Assembly (NCBI RefSeq): GCF_004331485.1
Contig: NZ_SJKD01000008.1
Location: 372,001 to 436,000 of the forward strand
DNA length: 64,000 bases
From: Kribbella capetownensis
GTDB lineage: Bacteria; Actinomycetota; Actinomycetes; Propionibacteriales; Kribbellaceae
Reading direction: 5' to 3'
Shown here: in pieces, positions 58,203 to 64,000 of the stretch
How positions within the stretch are numbered: position 1 is the first letter of the stretch
Layout of the letters: each line of letters starts with the position of its first letter
Position numbers and translations under genes: made by a program
Notes under the pieces: generated by a model
What the model saw: only the letters and a program-made list of their open reading frames with translations
What the model was told of the DNA's origin: nothing
Databases searched by the model: none

Positions 58203-60326
58203 TCAGTCGATCGCAGTCACATCCAGCAAGATCGCGTTCTCAGGCCACTGCGCGGGAAGGTGTACGCCGACCGCCACCAGCGCTGCGCCGTTCAGCTCTA
58301 CCTGTCCACCGTCGGCCGACCATGCCGCCGCGCGCGACTCGGGCCCGGGTGTCACGGTCTTGTGGACCCGATAGGTTCGCTGCGGGTCGAGGCCGGGCAG
58401 CCGGACCCGGCCGACGGCCGAGGTCACCGATTGCGTCAGCTGTACGGCGGCGTACACGGCGCGCGAACCGTCCTGCGCGACCACGCCGTGCAGCAGGAAG
58501 TCGTCCGGACCGCGGTCGGCACGGACCACCTTGCCGGTGTGCAGCAGCGGCCGCAGCTCCTTGTGCAAGGCAACCCAGCCCGCCAACTCCTGGCGCTCCT
58601 CCGGCGAGGCGGACGCGATGTCCCACTCGATGCCGAAGTGGCCGAACAGCGCGGTGATCGCTCTGAACGACAGCGTCTGCGTGCGGCCGGTGGTGTGCGC
58701 CCTCGGCGGCCCGACGTGGCAGCCGATCAGCTCCGGCGGCAGCAGCAGCTCGGTGTAGCGCTGGATCGTCTGGCGTTCGAGCGCGTCGTTGCTGTCACTG
58801 CCCCAGACCCGATCGGTGCGCTCGAGGATGCCGAGATCGACCCGGGCACCGCCGGACGAGCAGGACTCGATCTCGAGCCCGGGGTGCCGGCGCTTCAACT
58901 CGTCGATCAGCCGGTACAGCGCGAGCGTCTGCTCGTGGATGCCGGCCGTCCCGGTCAGCTGGTTGCCGCCGTCAACGAAGTCGCGGTTGTGGTCCCACTT
59001 CAGATAGGCGATGTCGTACTCGGTCAGAAGCGAGTCGAGCCGCTCGAGGATGTAGTCGTACGCCGCCGGTACGCCGAGGTTCAGGCCCTGCTGGTGCCGC
59101 GCGGTCGGTGGCATCCGGTGGCCGGTGGCAAGGATCCAGTCCGGGTGCTCGCGGGCCAGATCCGAGTCCGGGTTCACCATCTCCGGCTCGACCCAGAGGC
59201 CGAACTGCAGGCCGAGACCCTTGACGTGGTCGACCAGCGGGTGCAGGCCCTTCGGCCAGATCCCTTCGTCGACGTACCAGTCGCCAAGACCGGCGTGGTC
59301 GTCACGGCGGCCGCGGAACCACCCGTCGTCCAGCACGAACCGCTCTGCCCCGACCTCGGCGGCCGCGTCAGCGAGCGCCTTCAGCTTGTCCAGGTCGAGG
59401 TCGAAGTACACGGCCTCCCAGGTGTTCAGTACGACGGGACGCTCGCTCCGCGGGTGGACAGATCGGGACCGCAGGTGCTCGTGGAAGCGGGCCGACACCT
59501 GGTCGAGGCCAACGCCGTACGAGCCGTAGAGCCATGGCGTGCTGTAGGTGCCCTGCGGTTGCACGCGTCCCTCGCCTGGGAGCAGCAGTTCGCCTCCGCC
59601 GATGACGGCGTACCCGCTCATGCCGCGCTCGGCGTACGACCGGTGGTTGCCGCTCCAGGCGGTGTGCACGGCCCAGATCTCGCCGTCGCGGAAGCCGAAG
59701 CCTTTGGTGCCGGTCATCAGCAGCAGGGTTGCGTCGGCGCCGGTGCGGCCGCGGCGGTTGTCGCGGACGTGAGCGCCCTGCGTGAACGCGTGCCGCTGCG
59801 GGTGCCGCTCGCCGATGTGCCGGCCGGTCAGGTCGAGCAGTTCGGTCGCCTCGGTCGGAACCGGCAGCGCGAGCACCAGCCCGTCCACCGTGTACGGCGT
59901 CCCGCCGGTGTTGGTGAGGTCCGCCTTGGCCCGCACCAGGCCGCAGTCGGTCAGCTCGATGGTGAGGCGGAGTTTGAGCGCCGCGTCGGCGTCCTCGGCG
60001 TCGATCTGCACGGTGTTGTCGGTCTGCGCGACGCTGGCCAGCCGGAAGCTCGCGGAGAAGTTCTGCCCGTCACGGTGGCCGCTCAGTCCCGGCAGACCGA
60101 ACCAGCCCGCCGAGTACTCCGGCAGGATCGCGACCGGAAGGTTGTCGTCGAGACCGCTGCCGTCCTGCACGGCGCCGGCCCCACGCCTCAGTTCCAGCAG
60201 AGCCCGCTCGTCCAGCTCACCCAGGTCCGCACCCCAGTGCAGCACGGACGGAAGCGTGGGACCCGAGCAGTCCAGCACCAAGCTGACCCCGGCAGCGCGA
60301 AGCTGCAGCACCTCGATGTTCGACAC
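58203..60326 (-). CDS. Alpha-galactosidase, GH36
   Basis: 707-residue enzyme that releases alpha-linked galactose. A beta-sandwich N-terminal domain (1-330) precedes the TIM barrel (about 330-610). The nucleophile is the aspartate in YLKWDHNRD, the acid/base in RVWGSDSNDALER, and the substrate-binding ESCSSGGARVDLGIL lies between. The length matches GH36 enzymes of actinomycetes. No signal peptide, so imported oligosaccharides are split inside the cell. First gene of the operon, with a good sigma-70-like promoter. Confidence 0.96.
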   Translation of the reverse strand: MSNIEVLQLRAAGVSLVLDCSGPTLPSVLHWGADLGELDERALLELRRGAGAVQDGSGLDDNLPVAILPEYSAGWFGLPGLSGHRDGQNFSASFRLASVAQTDNTVQIDAEDADAALKLRLTIELTDCGLVRAKADLTNTGGTPYTVDGLVLALPVPTEATELLDLTGRHIGERHPQRHAFTQGAHVRDNRRGRTGADATLLLMTGTKGFGFRDGEIWAVHTAWSGNHRSYAERGMSGYAVIGGGELLLPGEGRVQPQGTYSTPWLYGSYGVGLDQVSARFHEHLRSRSVHPRSERPVVLNTWEAVYFDLDLDKLKALADAAAEVGAERFVLDDGWFRGRRDDHAGLGDWYVDEGIWPKGLHPLVDHVKGLGLQFGLWVEPEMVNPDSDLAREHPDWILATGHRMPPTARHQQGLNLGVPAAYDYILERLDSLLTEYDIAYLKWDHNRDFVDGGNQLTGTAGIHEQTLALYRLIDELKRRHPGLEIESCSSGGARVDLGILERTDRVWGSDSNDALERQTIQRYTELLLPPELIGCHVGPPRAHTTGRTQTLSFRAITALFGHFGIEWDIASASPEERQELAGWVALHKELRPLLHTGKVVRADRGPDDFLLHGVVAQDGSRAVYAAVQLTQSVTSAVGRVRLPGLDPQRTYRVHKTVTPGPESRAAAWSADGGQVELNGAALVAVGVHLPAQWPENAILLDVTAID

Positions 60327-60365
60327 TGTTGATTCACTCCGCTTTCTGATTGATTTCAGGACGGA

Positions 60366-60394
60366 ACTATTTACCCCGCCAGCCCAGATGTCAA
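60366..60394 (-). promoter_or_regulatory. Promoter of the alpha-galactosidase operon
   Basis: On the minus strand TTGACA (60389-60394) and AATAGT (60366-60371) are 17 bases apart, close to the housekeeping consensus. CTTCGTGAAG (about 60396-60405) just upstream is a near palindrome that might hold a regulator. Confidence 0.65.
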
Positions 60395-60484
60395 TGCTTC
60401 ACGAAGTTAAGTAAATACCCTAGGGCTCCGCCCCGGCTCTTTACAACGAAGGAAGACCCCGCAGGTCAGATGCTGAGCGGGGCG

Positions 60485-61369
60485 TCAGCTCGACGTCGGA
60501 GTTGCGAGACTCCTCTTCCGGACCGAGCGGAGCCAGGCGTCGATGCGGGCGACGTCGGGGGTGGCCGGCAGAACCGTTCGCTGCAGGGCCTTGTCGAGCT
60601 CTTCGTGCAAGGTGAGGCGCCACTGCTCGACCTCGGCCCAAGGCACGTCGCCACGCCTGATCGCCAGCAGCCGATCCCGATACGGGCCGGCGTCGACGAC
60701 GAGCTTTGCCTCCAACAACAGAGTGCGGGCCAGCAACAACCAGATCAGGTGCATCACATGCTTCCACTTCGGCGCACCGTCGCGGCGGATGTCCGTCTCC
60801 AGCTTCTTGAACTGACTCAGCACATAACCGGAGTACGTCTGATACACGAGCTGCGAGAGAAAGGCGCCGCGGAGCTCGAGCATCTCCTCCCCCAACGGTG
60901 TCTGCTGGACCACGAGCGGCGAATGGATCACCTCGAGGACATTCGGGTTGGCCTTCAGTGCCAGCTCACAGAACCGTTCGACCTCCCAGGAGAACCACTC
61001 CTCCTCGGGTCCGTCGACGTGCGTCGGCGGTTTGGCCAGCGACCAGAACGACTCGGTCGGCGCGACATAGACCCCGCGGCTGTCCGTGTCCGACGTCTCG
61101 ATCTGCAGCCCGTACGCCCTCGAACCGATGACCGCCGCGTAGATCGTGTGCTCCAGCACCAGCCGGTGGCCGTCCGGCTGGTCCAATTCGATCGCCTCGT
61201 CCTGGTACGCCGTACGCAGACTCAACTCGTCGCGGCGCGCGAGCGTCTCCCGGCCGTCGGCGAGCCGCACCGTGTAGCGGCCGTCCGGGGTGATGCCGGC
61301 GACGCGGCCGGTGGCCCCGCGTTGCGCCGTGCCGCCGTGGTCGTCGGGTGCCGCGACCCGGATCACCAC
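60485..61369 (-). CDS. DNA polymerase beta-type nucleotidyltransferase
   Basis: 294-residue predicted nucleotidyltransferase of the group often called DNA polymerase beta superfamily protein. The catalytic motif GSRAYGLQIETSDTDSRGV (about 82-100) has the metal-binding aspartates, and FCELALKANPNVLEVIHSP follows. A 65-residue N-terminal part (GRVAGITPDGRYTVRLADG) looks like a small beta barrel fused to it. It may modify RNA or a protein, or be a toxin-type enzyme; no partner antitoxin is evident. GTG start. Confidence 0.87.
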   Translation of the reverse strand: MVIRVAAPDDHGGTAQRGATGRVAGITPDGRYTVRLADGRETLARRDELSLRTAYQDEAIELDQPDGHRLVLEHTIYAAVIGSRAYGLQIETSDTDSRGVYVAPTESFWSLAKPPTHVDGPEEEWFSWEVERFCELALKANPNVLEVIHSPLVVQQTPLGEEMLELRGAFLSQLVYQTYSGYVLSQFKKLETDIRRDGAPKWKHVMHLIWLLLARTLLLEAKLVVDAGPYRDRLLAIRRGDVPWAEVEQWRLTLHEELDKALQRTVLPATPDVARIDAWLRSVRKRSLATPTSS

Positions 61370-61442
61370 CTACGTCCCCACCGGCAACTGCGGCCCGACC
61401 AACCCCATGCCGCTCATCGTTTCATCAGCGCAGTTCACTCTA

Positions 61443-61462
61443 TTGACAAATTTTTCTGTCAA
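61443..61462. promoter_or_regulatory. Operator of the ArsR/SRPBCC operon
   Basis: TTGACAAATTTTTCTGTCAA, a perfect 6-8-6 inverted repeat just ahead of the ribosome-binding site of the ArsR-type gene. The left arm is also a good -35 sequence. Confidence 0.65.
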
Positions 61463-61477
61463 GGAGAGATTGGGCGC

Positions 61478-62053
61478 ATGCTGGGATACGTCGAGGAGCC
61501 GGAGAAGCTGCGCGTGGCACTGTCGCCGATCCGGCGGCGGCTGCTCGAACTGCTCCGCGAGCCGTCCTCGGCGACCCAGCTCGCCGCTGCGCTGGAGCTG
61601 CCCCGGCAGCGGGTGAACTACCACCTGCGCGAGCTGGAGAAGGCCGGGCTGATCGCGCTCGTCGAGGAGCGGCAGCGGCGTGGATTCATCGAGCGGATCC
61701 TGCGCGCGAAGGCCGCGACGCTGGTGGTCGATCCGGCCGTGATGGGTCACGCGTTCACCGATATCCAGGACCAGTACGCCGCCGAGCACCTGGTGGACGT
61801 GGCCGCCGGCACGGTCCGGGACGTGGCCCGGATGCAGAGCGCGGCCGACGCCGACGGCAAACGGCTGCTCACGTTCACGCTGGAGGCCGAGGTGCGGTTC
61901 GCCGAACCGGGCGACGTACACCGCTTCACCGATGCCCTGACCGAGGCAGTGCGGCGGACCATCGAACAGTTCGACACTGAGAATGGGCGGCCCTATCGCC
62001 TGATCGCCGGCGGCCACCCGGCATCACGACGTACCGAAGGAGAACAAGGATGA
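61478..62053 (+). CDS. ArsR family (HTH_20) transcriptional regulator
   Basis: 191-residue regulator. The winged helix (about 10-80) reads KLRVALSPIRRRLLELLREPSSATQLAAALELPRQRVNYHLRELEKAGLI. A C-terminal helical part (90-190) has LTFTLEAEVRFAEP and resembles regulators that partner SRPBCC proteins. AAGGAG precedes the ATG. Its stop overlaps the next ATG (ATGA). An upstream in-frame extension is antisense to the nucleotidyltransferase and is rejected. Confidence 0.9.
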   Translation: MLGYVEEPEKLRVALSPIRRRLLELLREPSSATQLAAALELPRQRVNYHLRELEKAGLIALVEERQRRGFIERILRAKAATLVVDPAVMGHAFTDIQDQYAAEHLVDVAAGTVRDVARMQSAADADGKRLLTFTLEAEVRFAEPGDVHRFTDALTEAVRRTIEQFDTENGRPYRLIAGGHPASRRTEGEQG

Positions 62054-62766
62054 GCGAGGAGACACCGCGGATCGTGGTGACCGTGGCCGCGCCGGCCGAG
62101 GCGGTCTGGGACGCACTGCGGAACAAGGACAAGATCCGGCACTGGCACGGCTGGGAGTACGAAGGCACCCAGGGCGGGCTGGAGGAGGAGATCGACCTGA
62201 TCTACTTCACCAAGGTCGACGACAGCCAGGTCGGGACACTGGTCCTCGGGGACGGCGACCGGTTCGTGGTCGAACCGGTCGAGGGCGGGTCGCGGATCAC
62301 GCTGACCCGGTCGCCGCGCGGCGCGAATCCCGACTGGGAGGCGTACTACGACGACATCACCGAGGGCTGGACGACGTTCGTCAACCAGCTGAAGTTCGCG
62401 CTGGAGCAGCACCCGGACGACGAGCGGCGGACGCTGTTCTACGTCGGCACCGGCGCCGCCTCGCTGACCGATGAGCTGGGTGTCGACATCCGGCCGGCCG
62501 GTACATCGTACGAGCTTGACCTGGTCGGCGAAGCGGTGAAGGGCGAGGTCCTGTACACCTCGGAGCACCAGGTCGGCCTGACAGTCGATGCCTGGGGCAA
62601 CGGTCTGCTCGTGCTCAGCTACATCCCGCCGGGCGAGCTCAAGCCGGAAGGCTCCGCGATGGCGATCCTCAGCCTGTACGGCGACGTCGACCGGGACGCA
62701 CTGGACGCGCGCTGGAAGACCTGGTGGGAGACGCACTACGTGCCGGCCAGCCTGCCCGGTACGTAA
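62050..62766 (+). CDS. SRPBCC (AHSA1-like) protein
   Basis: 238-residue protein with the helix-grip START-like fold. The first domain (about 6-118) has VTVAAPAEAVWDALRNKDKIRHWHGWE and GWTTFVNQLKFAL; the rest (120-238) is a second compact domain. Members bind lipids or hydrophobic small molecules or assist chaperones. Co-translated with the ArsR regulator. The last codons and stop are part of a long inverted repeat. Confidence 0.87.
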   Translation: MSEETPRIVVTVAAPAEAVWDALRNKDKIRHWHGWEYEGTQGGLEEEIDLIYFTKVDDSQVGTLVLGDGDRFVVEPVEGGSRITLTRSPRGANPDWEAYYDDITEGWTTFVNQLKFALEQHPDDERRTLFYVGTGAASLTDELGVDIRPAGTSYELDLVGEAVKGEVLYTSEHQVGLTVDAWGNGLLVLSYIPPGELKPEGSAMAILSLYGDVDRDALDARWKTWWETHYVPASLPGT

Positions 62767-62856
62767 CGACAGGAGGTATCCCGACCGTCGCCGAGTCGTC
62801 AGGCGTGTTCGGCGGCGGAAACTAGCGAGAAATGGCGGCACCTCCTGTCGTTACGT
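62761..62856. repeat. Long inverted repeat at the SRPBCC gene end
   Basis: ACGTAACGACAGGAGGT (62761-62777) and its exact complement at 62840-62856 form 17-bp arms around 62 bases that themselves contain a GCCGA/TTCGGC stem. The stop codon TAA lies in the left arm. Likely terminator or a mobile palindromic element. The rest of the gap to 62987 holds no gene I recognise. Confidence 0.7.
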
Positions 62857-62987
62857 CCCTGACACGGCGGTGACAGGGCGCAAACGTGCCAGCACTCTCG
62901 GTCTGTCTCTCGCGGTTACTTCTGAGTACCTTTCTTGCCACGGCAGTCGCCGCCCCGCGGCCGCCCTCCGGCGAGAGAGGTCCTCCG

Positions 62988-64000
62988 GTGAACATTCCGT
63001 CCCGCTCACTCGTGCGTCGAGTGTCCACGTTCCTCGTGCTCTCCATGACCGGGCTCTGCCTGGTCGCCACCCCCGCCCGGGCCGACGGTCCCGGCACCGG
63101 GACGCCGTACGTCGTCACCCTCGGCGACTCCTACATCTCGGGCGAGGCAGGCCGCTGGGCCGGCAGCTCGAACAACTCCGAAGCACCGGCCGACGCGCTC
63201 GGTGCGCACGCCTACCACGACAACGCGAGTCGCACCGCCGAGCAGATCCCACGGTGCCACCGCAGCAGTTCCGCCGAGGCGTTCATCGGCGGCGGTGTCG
63301 GCGGACTGAACCTGGCCTGCTCCGGCGCCAGCACCGCGACCAGCTCTGGTGACGAGTTCAAGCCAGGCATCGACTTCTACGACGACGGCGCAGGGCATCT
63401 CGGGCAGGCGAAAATGCTGCAGCAGTTCGCGGCCGGCCACAACGTGCGGCAGGTGGTCGTCTCGATCGGCGGCAACGACTTCAAGTTCGCGTCGATCGTC
63501 ACGCAGTGTGTGACCGACTTCCTGCTGTCGCCGTCCTGGTTCCCGGACTACTGCAAGGACGACTCCTCGGTCGTCGCCAACTTCACCTCGGCCAACGTCA
63601 CCGCCGTACGCGGGAGGATCGCGACCGCCTTCCAGAACGTGCGCACCGCGATGCGGAACGCCGGGTACGGCGACAACGCGTGGACGCTGCTGGTGCAGAC
63701 GTACCCGTCGCCGATTCCGGGTGGGAGTGGGTTCCGGTACGGGCAGAGCGGCTACACGCGGCAGAGCGTGGGCGGCTGCGGATTCTGGAATGCGGACGCC
63801 GACTGGGCAAACAACACCGCGCTCGTCACCATCAACAACACGGTCCGCGCGGCGATCGGGCAGTCCGGGCTCGGGAACGTCCGCCTGCTCGAGCTCCAGT
63901 CAGCCTTCAACGGCCGCCGGCTGTGCGAGAGCTCGGTCGGTCTCTACGAGGAGGTCGGGCTGAGCTCGTGGACCCAGCCCACAGCAGTCGACAAGACCGA
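62988..64000 (+). CDS. Secreted SGNH/GDSL lipase, 3' end beyond the window
   Basis: 337 residues visible. A signal peptide (RRVSTFLVLSMTGLCLVATPARA, cleavage near residue 31) leads to the SGNH hydrolase blocks: TLGDSYISGEAG (catalytic Ser), NLACSGAST, and VSIGGNDFKFASIV. Paired cysteines (PRCHRS/NLACSG, QCVTDF/DYCKDD) suggest disulfides. The catalytic histidine near the end is outside the window. GAGAGAGG precedes the GTG. It probably hydrolyses extracellular esters or lipids, or wall-linked acyl groups. The frame is open to the last base. Confidence 0.9.
   Translation, partial: MNIPSRSLVRRVSTFLVLSMTGLCLVATPARADGPGTGTPYVVTLGDSYISGEAGRWAGSSNNSEAPADALGAHAYHDNASRTAEQIPRCHRSSSAEAFIGGGVGGLNLACSGASTATSSGDEFKPGIDFYDDGAGHLGQAKMLQQFAAGHNVRQVVVSIGGNDFKFASIVTQCVTDFLLSPSWFPDYCKDDSSVVANFTSANVTAVRGRIATAFQNVRTAMRNAGYGDNAWTLLVQTYPSPIPGGSGFRYGQSGYTRQSVGGCGFWNADADWANNTALVTINNTVRAAIGQSGLGNVRLLELQSAFNGRRLCESSVGLYEEVGLSSWTQPTAVDKT

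Noticed and set aside
58143..60332. 729-residue open frame on the plus strand
   Set aside because: Mirror of the alpha-galactosidase gene; the GH36 catalytic motifs are on the minus strand.
1..64000. CRISPR array, integrated phage, transposon or tRNA
   Set aside because: Scanned by eye: tandem repeats found are few and degenerate and lie at gene ends; no integrase, transposase, phage structural gene or tRNA-like cloverleaf was recognised.

Overview
The window looks like a chromosomal stretch from a high-GC, soil-dwelling actinomycete. The evidence is very GC-rich third codon positions, frequent GTG starts, several apparently leaderless genes, and actinobacterial families such as DUF3039, DUF1707, DUF4916, a mycothiol-dependent maleylpyruvate isomerase-like protein, GH87 and many one-gene regulators. 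Gene style and content (many sugar ABC importers, LacI and IclR regulators) fit a saprophyte of the Kribbella/Nocardioides type; that genus guess is inference. I saw no tRNA, rRNA, CRISPR array, transposase, integrase or phage gene. No gap between called genes exceeds about 300 bases.

Layout. 1-4.8 kb: FAD-linked oxidase, small secreted protein, 4-hydroxyphenylpyruvate dioxygenase with a divergent Lrp-type regulator, and an IclR regulator. 4.8-10.7 kb: membrane protein, MFS exporter, phytanoyl-CoA-dioxygenase-like enzyme with AraC regulator, Nudix-like DUF4916 protein, and an SDR with XRE regulator. 10.7-15.1 kb: a very large secreted GH87-type alpha-1,3-glucanase and a HAF-repeat-like protein with no clear signal peptide. 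15.1-19.8 kb: helicase and DUF3039 protein, YqgE, VanZ and malic enzyme. 19.9-24.6 kb: LacI regulator and a ribose-type ABC importer.

24.8-34.9 kb is the most distinctive region. An eight-gene operon (IclR, two permeases, two ATPases, two phosphoesterases, substrate-binding lipoprotein) is divergent from an operon of two unrecognised beta-rich proteins and a LacI regulator. The same 12-bp operator-like sequence stands in front of both. A 12-base C tract near the end of the first ATPase gene is placed so that losing one base would fuse the two ATPases in frame.

34.8-46.9 kb: CoA-transferase, alpha/beta hydrolase and large membrane protein with a MerR regulator; a coenzyme-F420-reductase-like protein with a MarR regulator; two tiny genes; a second multi-pass membrane protein behind a Baeyer-Villiger-type monooxygenase with a TetR regulator; a DinB-fold protein; and an aminoglycoside-phosphotransferase-fold kinase. 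Several of these promoters carry clear inverted-repeat operators. 46.9-54.8 kb: HIT protein, ABC-2 exporter with two-component system, sulfite-oxidase-like molybdoenzyme, a second copy of the tiny protein family, and a multicopper oxidase operon with a DUF1707 protein. 55-60.3 kb: an alpha-galactosidase and ABC importer operon lacking its own ATPase. 60.5-64 kb: nucleotidyltransferase, ArsR/SRPBCC pair, and the start of a secreted SGNH lipase cut by the window edge.

Two themes recur. Some 3' gene ends are duplicated in tandem (helicase, DinB-fold gene) or carry long perfect inverted repeats that begin in or just after the stop codon. Eight or so genes have a TANNNT box 6-7 bases ahead of the start codon, the signature of leaderless transcripts.
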